64,000 bases of DNA from Azolla caroliniana (taxonomy: Eukaryota > Polypodiophyta), in contig JBHGNT010000010.1 in the NCBI GenBank assembly GCA_043228905.1, positions 21,948,001-22,012,000 of the forward strand, given 5' to 3'. The position numbers and the translations under genes were made by a program. The notes under the pieces are model-generated. The model had not been told where the DNA came from, ran no database searches, and saw nothing but the letters and a program-made list of their open reading frames with translations. Below, piece after piece: positions 35,311-47,620 of this stretch. Position 1 is the stretch's first letter, and the number at the start of each line of letters is the position of its first letter.

Positions 35311-38300
35311 AATTGGAAAACTCCTAAATTTGCACATGTATATTGACAAGTATTTTTCCAAAAAAATGGACATATTCATTGAGCATTCATATCCTTGACC
35401 ATGATGTGTATGCCAATAATTGATTATTTTAAATTGTGATATGCAACTGTATTGGTGTCCCTTCTCAAGGGGGGGGGGGGGAATCATTGATTTTTTCATG
35501 AGCTATTGTAATTCAAGAGGCATGTATATGCCTGAGAGTAAAAATTGTTCTAATTTAATTCAAGAAAATATCTCTTTAATGTTGTAGCTTGATGGCAAGG
35601 GTCTAAATTGAATCCATCATCAATGTATTGGATGAGGTCTAGTCTCAATATTTCCAGTCTCATATGGAAGAGTTCCAATGAGTTTAGGGTTTTGCAATAG
35701 AGGTATTTTCTCTATGCCCATGTGATGATAATCATAAAAGCAACCTTTGGTAAGTACATATTATTGATTGGTTTGATAGGTTTTGTAGAGGGCATTGTAG
35801 GCAATTCAATTTACTATTGCACTCGCCACAATTTGAAAAATGCTCCTTATTAAGATGTGAGATGCTACATGGATATGATGGTGCATATGCTAAAAGGTTG
35901 GTTGAAAAAGTCTTTTGGATGGCTATGGGAGATTCTTATGCCTAAACTCTCGTGAATTCTGTGGGTAGATTCTTATGCTTATGAAAAGACGATTCAAAGC
36001 CTTGTGGATCTAGAAATAGAGAGACCCCTATGCCTCCATGGATTTATCATGGCGTGGAGATACTATGATTAAAGTTATATATGAGACAAATGAAACAAAG
36101 AGTAAAGTTCAAATGGGCTAGGGCCAATACCAATTATTCATGTTGGATTTGCAATTAATTACTTGAAATGAGCTAGGTCTTTCGTACAGATCCTCACATG
36201 GGATAAACTCAAAGTTCTGAATTGAAACTATAACATCAATGACATTCAAGCAATGAAGTGTAGTAGTGTAGCTAAAAAAACGAAGCGTGTGGAGTGTACC
36301 CATTCATTTGCTTTGGAATTGTTCAAATCCTAAGATAACTTTACGAAATGCACACCAATGGGGACTTGTATCTTGAAAAGTAATCGAAAGTTGAACATAG
36401 TAAACATCTTGGTGATTCTAACTATTTATCATTGACATATTTGATAAACTCAAACTATCCCACTCATACAATATGAGACTAGCATTTCAACAAATAGAAA
36501 ATTAACAAAGAAGTGATAAAATTGACTAAACTCCAACTCCATACATGAAAGGTATGGAATGATGATTTCCAAGGTATGCGGAACATTTTACCCTTACAAA
36601 TCTAACTGTCTTTAAAAACACATATTGGATCATTATATGGTGGTAGACAAGAGACATTACTATTTTGTGTATTGCCAATCAATATGATCTTATTAGTCTT
36701 GAGAGTTTTGCTCATAATGATTTGAGTTTTTATGTATTGTGTAGGAGCATACTAATGGTCTTGTGTTTCAAAGTCACTAACCCAAGTTGTGTGACCAAAT
36801 CCAACTAAGATGAACCCCTAAGATAAGGTAATGTCTAAATTTGTAGATGTTTTCTTTGGATTTTGATGTGTTGCCATTTTCAAGTGGAGTTGACTCAGGC
36901 ATATTCCAAAGTAGGTACCATGGTTTTGGATAGCATTTATAAGGTAAAAATTAAAATTAAGGGAGGAAAAGTGTGTATTGCAATGTTCACAAATGTAGTC
37001 TCACTGGCACCAATGTTAGATATTCTCTATCTAAACAATCTAATTGGTTAGAAAGCAAATGTGTGAGACAAGAACCACAGTGCAAGGTGAGATAAAGGAG
37101 GTAACACCTTTTTACAAAACCAAGATGACTTATTATTTTGCTTAAAAACTTATTATACAAATGGCTCTTGAGGTATATATAATATATATATTCACAAGCA
37201 CAAGTCAATGGTCGCAAATATAAACTTAGGGGAAGTTGAGCATCCAACAAGAGTACTCATATTTCAAGGATAATATAATGTTTCTCAACGTTATGGTGGT
37301 TAATTGTAAAGGTTCCTCTCCAAATTTGAGGATAATATGAGAGGCAACATTTTGTAGTTCATCAAATGATCATAGGATTAGCATTATTCATTGTATTCCC
37401 GTTTAAACAAAAAGTATAATTTATTCTAAACATATTCTCCACTATCCTCCCTCTTTGGATTAGCAATGAGAGTGGTCGACTATGCACACTTAGCATGAAA
37501 CAAGTTCGGGAAACTTTGATACAATTCTCTGGCTTTGATCATATTTGACTATGCTTTCCACACATCTTCAACCAAACCCAAACCTTGCACGAATTTCTCT
37601 CACAATCACAACTTGCCCTCTCAATTGCAACATTCATTGGTGAAGTTCTTGAACATTGAGAGTCGTTGCTCACTTTCATATGTATTACATGAAATGTAAT
37701 ACTTTTGGTCTCATAGGTCATATTTGACCGCCGAAGACCATAATTGAATGTATCTATCTATCTAATGACAAGATGAATTGCATACTACTTTAACACCACA
37801 ATTGGAGAATTGGATCAAGACCTAAGCAATTGATAATAGGGCCAATATCAAGTCTTGTAAAGGTTTTGCAATGCTGAACCTTTGTAGAGCCACAAGCACA
37901 AGAAGCTTTACGAAGATGGGAAAGGATTAATCCTATATGTTTTCCAAAAATGACATTGTTTGTAAAAATGAATTAATAGAAGAAGAGATCAATCTAATAT
38001 ATTTTCCTAAATGGCATTATTTGTAAATATGAATTATTAGAAGTACTTGTGTAGCATTTCTCATCAATCCAAGGCAAGGACAAAGTACGTGCAAAAGCAT
38101 ATCATGGAAGCATTGCCTTGATATGTCCATTCAACATGGAAGCATTGCCTTTATATGTCCATTCAAAATTAGTTCTTAGTAGGAAGCATTATTTTTAAAA
38201 AACTTTGTACGGAGCACCCAAAATTAATTGTTCAGTTTAAATCATTTAATGATATATGAGAAAAATCATTTGGAGAAAAGATAATGTTCCTGCCTAGACA

Positions 38301-39328
38301 TGTTTAACAATCTTAAGGTTGTATTATTCAGTTTAAATCATTTAATGATATACGAGAAAAATCATTTGGAGAAGATAATGTTCCTGCCTAGACATGTTTA
38401 ACAATCTTAAGTTTGTAGGTTAGAGTCAAAAAACTGTGGGTTAAAGTATAAAAGCTACGGGTCTGATTTTAAATTCATTGCAACACATTCATGTTTTAAA
38501 TATTGTTGGTGCATCTAAAACAATCTAAAACAGAAACTCTTATTTATCATGCTTCTATTTAGATACACTAATCTTACCTTGTAATTTCTGGTAAACTAGA
38601 TTGGCCATCTCCAAAGATCTACTAGGTTTCTTAAGAGTCCATTTGAGGGACTTGAAGACACATATTGCTAAGCATAAGATGATCACCGATTGTGAATTCA
38701 TAATCACTTGATATGAACAAACTGTTCTTCTAACATATAAATAGGTTTTTCCTAACAGATGATAGTCGCACAGCTATAAACATCCAACCTTCCATACAGG
38801 GACTGAAGAAATTTGAATGCTTCCATTTCACAATTTGACTGCAATAAATTTCAAGATCAACCCACACTAAAAGAACTATTTACTTAATTATGAAGCATGA
38901 CTATATATATGAACTCTTCTGTTATGGTTTGCCACGAGAAAATACAAAAAAGAATTACAATGTGTGGCAACTCCGCTAACATTTCCAGTGACTCAAATCA
39001 GTTATTACAATGCCATTCCTGGTGGCATGAACAAAGCAAAAAAAATCTGGTGCCCTTGATGGCAATTTTGCTTACATGAGCATAGGGAAATATATGCTAC
39101 CAACCACTAGGCTGCGAAATCTGACCGAAGATAGGAAACATTGTCAATATATATATATATACTTCAACACACGAAGCAGCAGTCTAATCCTTTGGCATAA
39201 GAAAAAGAATACCTAACACATGTTAGATGTGACGATGTTCATTCCAAGGCTCGACAAATCCAAAAACAAATAGAGAGAAAGCAGTAGTGGCATATATCAG
39301 GCTTCAATCTTTGTATATGTATCATTCA
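35311..39328. other. AT-rich intergenic DNA between two convergent genes
   Basis: No gene was seen. The NAPE-PLD (plus) and DUF1644 (minus) genes converge, so both 3' UTRs lie here. The stretch has a poly-G run near 35470-35481, small duplications near 38106-38170 and 38231-38418, and an (AT)n run near 39150-39162. Confidence 0.55.
38231..38418 (+). repeat. Tandem duplication, 96-bp unit
   Basis: TTCAGTTTAAATCATTTAAT starts units at 38231 and 38327, both running through GTTCCTGCCTAGACATG to AATCTTAAG. Only a few substitutions and a 2-bp indel separate them. Confidence 0.9.
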
Positions 39329-41326
39329 TCACTCGTTGGGAGGCAACCCAGGTACCTGCTCTTCTGAACTGCCACCAATTGATGAAGAATTATCGGGATT
39401 ATCAGTATCATTGCTCTCAATATCAGGTTCGGGTTCTCGTGATTGTCTTCCTCTTGTGCTTCCACTTCCTCTATGCCCTCTTAATCCCCACGCACCAGGT
39501 AATACAATTCTTCCTCCTAGATCGGTCGATGGTGCAAACAAGTGCAAAAAAAGAAAGGCGGGCACACTCAACAAGGTTCCACCACTACTACCATTTTCAC
39601 CATCATTTTCATTTTCTTCTAAGCCAGTTTCTAAGACATGGTCTCCTACTATAGTTGCACCAGGCATTGCAGCTCGAATAGAGCTTAAAACATCACCTAC
39701 ATTTCGTTGGTGTTCTAATCGCCGCCAATCTCTTAGCCGTGATGGATCAACCTCTGAAGGATGAGCAAATGGGTGCTTGGACTTTGCATGTATTCGCAAT
39801 TCTTTGTATGTCCCAAAAAATGAACATGACTCTTCTGAACAACTCCTTGCCCTGTGATTCAGATGTTCTCTAGCTGCATCCACCACTTTCCACCCATTCA
39901 CTATACCTCGACAAAGTGGGCACTTTAAATCCTTACTCCATTCCATATTGGCCACCTCATCCATACATTCGTCAGCACCTTCACCATCATCAATGCTGTC
40001 CTCATCATTATCATTATCATCATCATCATCATCATCATCACCGGCATCAACATGATTAACATTATCATTATCATCATGCAGAGGACTAGTTTCCTGATTG
40101 GCGACGGTTGAAATACTGATTGCATGGTCCATTCCATCTGTTGCCATTGTGTAATCGTGTATTTCATCCATTGTGGGTGTTTCTTCATGTCTTCCATCCA
40201 CTGCCAATGTGTGCACATGCCTTTCATCCATCACTGATGGTTGTCCATGCCTTTCATCAATTGAGGATGCTGGTCCATACCTTTCATCCCTTGCTGATAA
40301 TTGCTCATGCCTTTCATTTATTGTAGATGCTTGCTCATGCCTTTCTTCTATAGCCAATGTTTGGTCACGCCTTTCATCCATCACTGATGTGTGTTCGTGC
40401 CTTCGTTGGTCCATTGCAGATATTTGCTCTTCTCTTTCATCCATTGCTGATGTGTGCCCATACCCTTCATCCATTGCGGATGTGTCATCATTCCTTTCAT
40501 CCATTTCCAATGTTTGTTCATGTCTTTCATCCACTTCAGATGTTTGCTGATGTCTTTCATCCATTGCTGATGTTTGTGGGTGCCTTCTTCCCTCTATTCC
40601 TGACGTCTGATCATGATTTCTTTCATCTCTTCCAAATGTTGATCCATGTCTGGTTTCATCCATTCCCACTGCCAAAACATCTCTTCTTTCATCCATTCCT
40701 GATGACGAACTATCTCTGCTTCCATCTATTCCTGATGTTAGGGCATGTCTTCCCTCATCAATTCCAAGTGTTGTACCATCTCTTCTATCCAAGGGTTCAT
40801 ATATGCCATCTCTTGTGATATCGCTGGAAGGAATCAGATCGCCATTTTCTCGCACAGAATTCACGTTTCCAGAAGCAATACCAATACCACTAGATTCATC
40901 CAAAGAGGCAATATTTCGCGAAGAAACAACAACACCACTTTCTGGAGAAACAGTTACAAACGTCACACTCAAAGCTTCAACTGTCAAGTTTATAGCATCA
41001 CCAGAACTAGTCATATTAATACCAGGCGGAGGTGGTTCACTATGACCTAAAACCTTCTGGGTTCCCATGTGAGCGTTTTTGTATTGATTGAGACAATTTG
41101 AATGAAGATGACCAGTATTACAAATATATGGTCTGCATCCTTTATCATGTGAAGAGCAGAGTAAAAGCACAGCGTTATGTGGGAAATCCATACAAATAGG
41201 ACAAGTTGCATCTTCCCATTCTTTTCTCTCTTCTCCATGTGTTTTGCCATGGTTCGGTATGGTCTTATTATAAGGGTGGATTCGATCCTTCTCTGAGAAG
41301 CTTTCTGAGCTTTTGTCTTTAGGCAT
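39329..41326 (-). CDS. DUF1644 zinc-binding protein with expanded decapeptide repeats
   Basis: Single-exon gene of 665 aa starting at ATG 41326 on the minus strand. An N-terminal Cys/His region (about 42-78: CPICMDFPHNA, then CSSHDKGCRPYIC, then HSNCL) and a second Cys/His region (about 469-520: CPLCRGIVNGW, then HLNHRARSCS, CSFFGTYKEL and HAKSKHP) are the two halves of the plant DUF1644 fold. Family members are usually about 200-400 aa. Here residues about 178-400 hold some 20 copies of a 10-11-residue unit with a (M/I/V)DERH core, and about 418-450 is an Asp/Asn-rich acidic tract. The C-terminus has Gly/Arg-rich (GLRGHRGSGSTRGRQ) and Glu/Asp-rich segments. The molecular role of the family is not established; RING-like zinc binding is inferred. 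The frame is intact despite the repeat array, so the protein is probably made. Confidence 0.9.
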   Translation of the reverse strand: MPKDKSSESFSEKDRIHPYNKTIPNHGKTHGEERKEWEDATCPICMDFPHNAVLLLCSSHDKGCRPYICNTGHLHSNCLNQYKNAHMGTQKVLGHSEPPPPGINMTSSGDAINLTVEALSVTFVTVSPESGVVVSSRNIASLDESSGIGIASGNVNSVRENGDLIPSSDITRDGIYEPLDRRDGTTLGIDEGRHALTSGIDGSRDSSSSGMDERRDVLAVGMDETRHGSTFGRDERNHDQTSGIEGRRHPQTSAMDERHQQTSEVDERHEQTLEMDERNDDTSAMDEGYGHTSAMDEREEQISAMDQRRHEHTSVMDERRDQTLAIEERHEQASTINERHEQLSARDERYGPASSIDERHGQPSVMDERHVHTLAVDGRHEETPTMDEIHDYTMATDGMDHAISISTVANQETSPLHDDNDNVNHVDAGDDDDDDDDNDNDEDSIDDGEGADECMDEVANMEWSKDLKCPLCRGIVNGWKVVDAAREHLNHRARSCSEESCSFFGTYKELRIHAKSKHPFAHPSEVDPSRLRDWRRLEHQRNVGDVLSSIRAAMPGATIVGDHVLETGLEENENDGENGSSGGTLLSVPAFLFLHLFAPSTDLGGRIVLPGAWGLRGHRGSGSTRGRQSREPEPDIESNDTDNPDNSSSIGGSSEEQVPGLPPNE
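40127..40795 (-). repeat. In-frame 30/33-bp minisatellite in the DUF1644 gene
   Basis: About 20 imperfect units, 33 bp near the N-terminal side (for example IDEGRHALTSG) and mostly 30 bp later (MDERHQQTSE, VDERHEQTLE). All unit lengths are multiples of three. On the plus strand the core reads CTTTCATCCATTGCTGATG. Confidence 0.92.
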
Positions 41327-42719
41327 GATCGAAGATGATAGGAGAACTTTGATTTCTTCAAAGGAAAGATTAGATCTCCTTGTCTCTGTCCCTAACCCTG
41401 TCCCTGTCCCTGTCTCTGCCTCTGCCTCACTATATCTATCGCTGTTTTTCTCTGTCTCTGTTTCTCTCTTTCAGGGAGAGATCACAAGAGAAACAGAGAA
41501 ACCCTAAAAAGTAAAATATGGCAGAGAATGAGGGGGTACCTTTCAGCGCCGAGAGCAGCAAAAGAACATGGGCACACCATGGCCTCTCCTCTTATCGGTA
41601 TATAGGCAATGGATGCAGATCATGGATGCTCATACATACATACATGATGATCATCATCATCATCACCATATGTCATACATCATACACATGTTATTATGGA
41701 ATGGTTCTCCATGTTATTTTCCCTTCATTCTTCTTCTTATATGGCCCCTCGTTATTATTAGGCTTCATTGGTTACGATATTGCTATGTGTAAGGAGGGGA
41801 TCAAAGTCATTAACTCTCGAGATAACTCAAAGAATTCAACCTTTGCCTCAACCTTGGCCTCCTCCCATGTCAAAGCAGTAGAGTGCCACCGAATGGGGCT
41901 GACCACATAACATGGTGCTTCAAAATATGAATATCCCTTCTTAGGAAGGAGACACACATCGAGATAATTGTTCTACTTAGGTCCTATGGGTCAATATTGG
42001 CCTCTTTATGGACTCTTTCTCTCCCTCTCTTATGGTACATTTGATATCTTTGGAAGACTCGAGAATATACACGAGCTCAACTAACTCTAAACCAAAAAAC
42101 ACAAAGATATGCATGAATGTAAAACATCTATTAGAGGTCGGGTCGACTGTTTTAGCTTAGCAAAATGGATCTAGATATTCGAGCCATAAGTTGCTTTCTA
42201 TCGTGTTGCTTCAAGTGAAGTTTTATCATGATATACCAAAAGCCAAGAATTCCCTTATTATTAGATACTTGCCAACATGACGGTCCCAAGTAGATCATGC
42301 TATCTGCATTCTAATGGGATTCCTCATGGCCTTATTTGTTGTATTCTTAGTTATCATTTTGGAAATTGACAACTCATCCATTCTTTTGGATGGCATTCCG
42401 ATAAGTTGGTAGGAGAGAGAGGGTGGGTTAGTGCATTAGAAACCACCGCTGCAATAGTTGAGGGGTTCTTGGACGAAGTTCGCCATCACCTAATTATCTA
42501 CACAACATGAACCCATGGCTTGATTTTAGTGGCCTTTTGTGTTCCTCCGTAGGAGTTGAATCTTCAAGAGAATAGAACCTACCCAAACCATCAAAACATC
42601 TACCATCCTACAAGATCCAATCAACACCGACCATGTTTATCTCTCCATAATCTATACCCATAACCCATAACCCATAACCCATAACCCATAACCCATGCTT
42701 CAACATGTGGAGAAATTGA
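41327..42719. other. 5' region of the DUF1644 gene and intergenic DNA
   Basis: 41327-41516 is rich in CTGTCCCTGTCTCTGCC-type repeats (minus strand GA-rich) and is probably 5' UTR or core promoter. 41517-42650 shows no convincing gene on either strand. Confidence 0.5.
42657..42695 (+). repeat. (CCCATAA)n heptamer array
   Basis: Five to six tandem CCCATAA heptamers, one base order away from the plant telomere unit CCCTAAA. They lie just outside the copia B LTR. Confidence 0.9.
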
Positions 42720-43249
42720 TGTGGAACTAGATCACAATAAACGAACTGTGCGCTGAAATACGAATTACAGAAGTAAAATGCCAGAAAGACAAGACAAACA
42801 GATGTACACAGAGATTTACGTGGAAACCCTAAAACGGGGAAAACCACGGGTGAACAAAACTTCACTTATACAAATAGTGGATGTACAACACCGAGAGGAA
42901 TACAACACTCTGTCGAGTGTATCAGCCGCACAGGGCTCTTCGAGTCTGTTGTTACTCACACAGCTATGGCGCGGCTCACGCTTCTCTCTCTCACTCTTTC
43001 TCTATCTCTCTCACACTATATCGCGCACTATGACTTCTGTACATTGTTACTCATAGTTAAAGTTTGCCCTAGTTACATATATACTTACACAACTTTTCTG
43101 GCTATTTACATACGTAGCCCTCATGGGGCGCACACTTAGACTATTTACAAATATAGTCTCCCGAGTTGGCTATTTACACGATTCCAGTTTTGGCCGAGTC
43201 CCTCATCAACTCGGCTCCTCAACTGTCGGCTTTTCGAACAATCGGATCA
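42720..43249 (-). repeat. 3' LTR of copia B
   Basis: On the minus strand it starts TGATCCGATTGTTCG right after the purine tract and ends approximately at GTTCCACA. It has the same block order as the LTRs at 1-468 and 3159-3888 (CCACGTAAA tract, CT-rich leader, CTATTTACA blocks). The inner end is approximate because no second LTR is visible. Confidence 0.65.
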
Positions 43250-43256
43250 TCCTCCC

Positions 43257-46200
43257 CCTTCACTCCTGTGGGAGGAAATCTGTCAGTCCTGTATTTTGTC
43301 GACAGACTCTGAGTTTGTCCATAGGTAGGTTCTTCGTCAGCATGTCGGATCCATTGTCGTCAGTATGGATCTTTTCGAGAGAAAAATCTCCTTCTTCAAC
43401 TCTCTCCCTTAACCAATGATACCTTCTCTGTATGTGCTTGGTCTGGGAGTGGTATGCCGTGTTCTTGGTTGGGTGTATGGCGTTTTGGTTGTCACAGTGA
43501 AGCAAGAACTCCTTTTGCTTCATGCCTAGTTCAGTGAGAAAATTTCTCATCCAGATCAGCTCTTTTCCGGCTTCTACCGCTGCCATATACTCTGCCTCTA
43601 TAGTTGACAAGGCTACAGACTTCTGCAGTCGTGACTGCCACGACATTGCTCCCCCTGCATAGGTCATCACGTACCCTAACTTGGATCGGCTCAAGTCGAT
43701 ATCTCCTAACATGTCTGAATCGGTAAAACCTTCCAACACAGGTTTTCCGACACAATACCTTAGGCACACCCCCGAGGTGCCCTTTATGTACCTGAGTATC
43801 CATTTCACCGCTGCCCAGTGTTCTCTCCCTGGATTACTCATATATCGGCTTACTGTTCCCACAACAAATGATATGTCCGGTCTCGTACAAACCATAGCAT
43901 ACATTAGACTGCCAACGATCGAGGCATATGGTACCTTCCTCATCTCGACCTTCTCCTTCTGTCCCTTCGGACACTGCTTCGCATTTAATTTGCAATTTGT
44001 CGGCAACACGGAGCCGACCGGCTTTGTATTGGACATGTTGAACCTCTCTAGGATCTTCGTCACAAACTTTTGTTGTGACAACCATAGCACCTTTCGAGCT
44101 CTGTCTCAGGTTATGTGCATTCCTAGGATTTGTTTTGCCGGTCCAAGGTCTTTCATGGCAAATGATTTGCCGAGAACTTTCTTCAAGCTTCCAATCTTCC
44201 TTGCATCTTGGCCGATTATCAACATGTCATCAACGTATAACAAGAGAATCAAGAAATCTCCTTCTTTGTACCTTTTGACGAACACACAGTGATCGGCATG
44301 TGTTTTCTGGAACCAATGTTCCATCATGAAGGACTCGAATTTCTTGTACCATTGGCGTGGAGCTTGTTTCAGTCCGTACAAGCTTTTCCTCAATCAACAC
44401 ACCAGATTCTCTTACCCTTTTTCTTCAAAGCCTTCGGGTTGCTACATGTAGATTTCTTCTTCTAGCTCTCCGTGCAGAAATGCGGTTTTGACATCCAACT
44501 GTTCGATCTCTAGGTCCATGTTGGCCGCTATGCTCAAAACAATTCGAATCGATGTCATCTTCACGACTGGTGCGAATATTTCGTCAAAGTCAACGCCCTT
44601 CCTCTATTGGAAACCCTTCACCACTATGCGGGCTTTATACCTAGGTTCGTTGTCAACTTCTCTAGTCCTAACCTTGTAGACCTATTTATTCCTGAGTGCT
44701 CTCTCACCTTTCGGCAGCTCTACTAGGTTGTAGGTGTAATTCGCGTGCAAGGATTCCATCTCCTCTTGCATCACGTTCAACCACTTTTCTCTGCTCTCAT
44801 CGGCAATGGCTTCTTCATAGCACTATGGTTCACCTTCATCAGTCAAGAGGATGTATTGACTGACATATGTAGTCGGTGCCTTTCTTTCTCTAAGTGGGTA
44901 CCTTCGTCCACTCGTTGTTGGCTCTAGTCCGGATGTCTCTGCCCACTCTTCTCTTTGCTCGGGATTCTGCTCGTCAATCGGCATCTTTAGGTTGGATAAC
45001 TCCAACTCATATTAATCAATTGACTTCAGCAGCTCTGCTAACTCTGACTCATAGTCTGTCGGTCTTTTCGAGTTGACCGACTCAGATTCGGCTCTGTCGG
45101 CCAGCTGTCTCCTTATAGCTATCAGTGATGACTCACTTGGCCTTAAGTCGACGGTAGTCGAGGTTGATTGGGCAGTCGGTTCCGACTTCTGTTGCTTCCA
45201 GTCTTCAATTGTCTTGTCTTCTAGAAAGACTACATCCTGACTTCTCACTACCTTCTTGTCGACTAAGTCCCACAACCTGTAGCCGAACTCATCTTCTGAG
45301 TATCCCATGAATATGCACGCTTTCAACTTGTTGTCGAGCTTTGACCTCTGATCCTTTGGTACATGCATATATGCCAAACATCCAAACACCCTCAGGTGTT
45401 GGTAGGAGACATCCTTCCCTGTCCACACCCTCTGTGGGACATCACCCTTTAGAGGTACCGAGGGAGACTTGTTGATCAGATAAACAACTGTGTACATCGC
45501 CTCAACCCAATAGGATATCGACAGTTTCGCATGAGAGAGCATGCTCCTTATTCTCTCCATGATCGTTCGATTCATCCTCTCTGCAAGCCCGTTCAACTTT
45601 GGGGTCTTTGGCACTGTGTATTCAATCCGAATACCTTGGCACTTGCATTATTCCTTGAACTGCCCTTTGTATTCGCCACCGTTGTCAATTCGGACAGCCT
45701 TCAGTGATTCTCTTTCGGTTCTTGCTTGGAACTCCTTGAAAACCGACAGTACTTGATCCTTCGACTTCAGTACAAAGGCCCATGTTTTCCGATTGTAGTC
45801 GTCAATAAACGTTACAAAGTATTGTCCTCCTCAATGCGATGGAGCATCCACATAGCACACATCCGTGTACACTAGTTCTAATGCAACTTCTCTTCTCCTT
45901 GGTGGTCTTGTGTGGAATGTTGCCCTGTTCTGCTTTCCGGCTAAGCAGTCGACACACTTCTCCAGGTGCACACCCTTGACTTTTGGTAGAAGTTTCTGGT
46001 CAGCTAGTCGATGCATTCCCTTCTCACTCATGTGGCCTAGCCTCTTATGCCATATTTCCCTTGCCGAGTCGGCTGCCACGTTTACTTCTGATTTGCATAG
46101 TCGGGCATGCATCATGTACAATGTGCCTTCTTTCTGTGCTCGGGCCACTATGAGATTTCCTCGGCACAACTTCCACTTGCAATTCCGAAAACTACCACTG

Positions 46201-47040
46201 TAGCCTTCGTCGTCAAGCCTTCCAGTCGATATTAGATTCAATATGATATCGGGGATGTGTCAAACATCCTTCAACGTTAGTCGACACCCTGTCGACGTTG
46301 TTAAGCGCACACTTCCGACTCCAGTTATCTTGCACTCTCCACTATCACCCATCTTTACATAGCCATGATCCCTGGTTATGTAAGTCGAGAAATACTCTCT
46401 CGACGGAGTAATATGGAAGGATGCGCCGGAGTCGATCACCCACGTGCAATCTTCACTCGCAAGATTTGCACTTGTCTGTTCACAAATGAACAAGAGTTCT
46501 TCATTGCTCGTAGCAATGGCTGAAGTGTTCTTGTCATCCAGAATCTTCCGAGGTTCGACATTATTTCCAACACTCTTGTCTTTCTTCATGTGTCGGCAGT
46601 CCTTTTGGAAGTGTCCAGGTTTTCCATAGAAAAAGCACACGAGCTTACCTCTGGACTTCGATCTGGCATGGGATTTGTCCGTTCGCTACAGACTTCCTCT
46701 TCGTCGGTCCCTTCCTCTGTCCATGTGTTGAGTCAGATTCGACTCCGTTTGGGACATGACTCCTTTGTCTTTCGTCCTTACCTCCTCATTTAGGATGCTT
46801 GTCTTCACCGTCTGTAAAGACAAGTTCTCTTCTTGACAGGAGGTGCTGAGAGTAACCACCAGGTTCTCCCAGCTTTTCGGCAGTGTGCACATCAACAAGA
46901 TGGCTTGCATTGCATCATCCAGGGGGAATTTGGTCGCAGCAAGTTGATTTACATACCCCATAAACGTGATGATGTGTTCGACGACGCTCTAACCGTCTCT
47001 GTATTTCAACCGTACGATTTTTCTCATTAGCGAGGTTCTG
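43257..47040 (-). pseudogene. Copia B polyprotein remnant
   Basis: Minus-strand pieces in order: gag (FMGYVNQLAATKFPLDDAMQ) ending near 46690; a zinc knuckle that lost a Cys (CFFYGKPGHFQKDC, near 46600-46640); protease TWVIDSGASFHI near 46420-46445; GAG-pre-integrase WHKRLGHMSEKG near 46020-46060; integrase LNGLAERMNRTIMERIRSM near 45540-45600; RT with LLLYVDDMLIIG near 44218-44250; RNase H GFTDSDMLGDIDLSRSKLGY and VALSTIEAEYMAA; and the end LTKNLPMDKLRVC. Several stops (for example near 45012, 44820 and 44690) and frameshifts interrupt it. The RT-RNase H part is one open frame, so decay is moderate. Confidence 0.85.
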
Positions 47041-47111
47041 TTTAGCGCGTTGTCGTGAAGAATGTGCTTCACGATATAAAAATGAGCTTAAATGTTGTAT
47101 TTAATAATATT

Positions 47112-47174
47112 TGAGAGACTTGAACCCACATCCTTATATACGATGTACAATGTACATACCACTAGGCTAGGCTA
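47112..47174 (-). repeat. tRNA-like block 1 in LTR (antisense)
   Basis: On the minus strand it reads TAGCCTAGTGGTATG, an A-box-like string, and 30-40 bases later GTGGGTTCAAGTCTC, a B-box-like string. The spacing is close to that in a tRNA gene. It is not a foldable complete tRNA by eye. Confidence 0.55.
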
Positions 47175-47247
47175 TTTATTTGTAAAAGTGCGTAATAAAT
47201 GTGCTTCATGATATAAGAATGAAGCTATATATTGTATTAAGTAAAAT

Positions 47248-47310
47248 TGAGGGACTTGAACCCTCAACCTTGTATATCAAGCACAAACCATACACCACTA
47301 AGCTAGGTTA
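47248..47310 (-). repeat. tRNA-like block 2 in LTR (antisense)
   Basis: The minus strand reads TAGCTTAGTGGTGTA (A-box-like) and GAGGGTTCAAGTCCC (B-box-like). It is a diverged second copy of block 1, 136 bp downstream. Confidence 0.55.
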
Positions 47311-47560
47311 TTTGTTTTAGGGTTATATCCATCATTATACTTATCCCAATACATGGGAGCTCAAATGAGCATGATGGCTATCATGCATCACATGCAATGC
47401 ATGTGCGCCAAATGGCGATCATGCATCAGATGTAACTCATGCATTACATGCATGACATTACCATATGCATGGAAATACTTATAAAAAGAGAGGAAAGGAA
47501 AACAAAAGGGAATCAAGGAATCAAGAGAGAGTGAAAAAATAATACACTCAATTGAAGAAG

Positions 47561-47620
47561 ACTAGCTCATTGGGTGGAGAACCTCTCGTTTCGAAGTTGA
47601 GGTCGAGGGTTCAAATCAAG
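47561..47620 (+). repeat. tRNA-like block 3 in LTR (sense)
   Basis: The plus strand reads TAGCTCATTGGGTGGAGA (A-box-like) and GAGGGTTCAAATC (B-box-like), about 30 bases apart. The 3' LTR repeats the block near 54142-54201. Confidence 0.5.

Larger units (their letters stand above)
42720..47050 (-). mobile_element. Ty1/copia element, minus strand, cut by gypsy insertion (copia B)
   Basis: From right to left it encodes gag, knuckle, protease, integrase, RT, RNase H, a purine tract (AAGGGGGAGG) and an LTR. At 47050 the gag reading is broken by the LTR of the AT-rich gypsy element; the missing 5' part would lie beyond the assembly gap. The domain set resembles the Tork/Tnt1 clade. Confidence 0.88.

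Noticed and set aside
40120-40818. Long plus-strand frames opposite the DUF1644 repeats
   Set aside because: They are the reverse reading of a minisatellite whose period is a multiple of three, so open frames arise on both strands.
42657-42695. True telomere sequence
   Set aside because: The unit is CCCATAA, not CCCTAAA, and the array has only five to six units inside a gene-bearing region.
47112-47620. Functional tRNA genes
   Set aside because: A- and B-box-like strings are present, but I could not find matching acceptor stems or a clean anticodon arm by eye.
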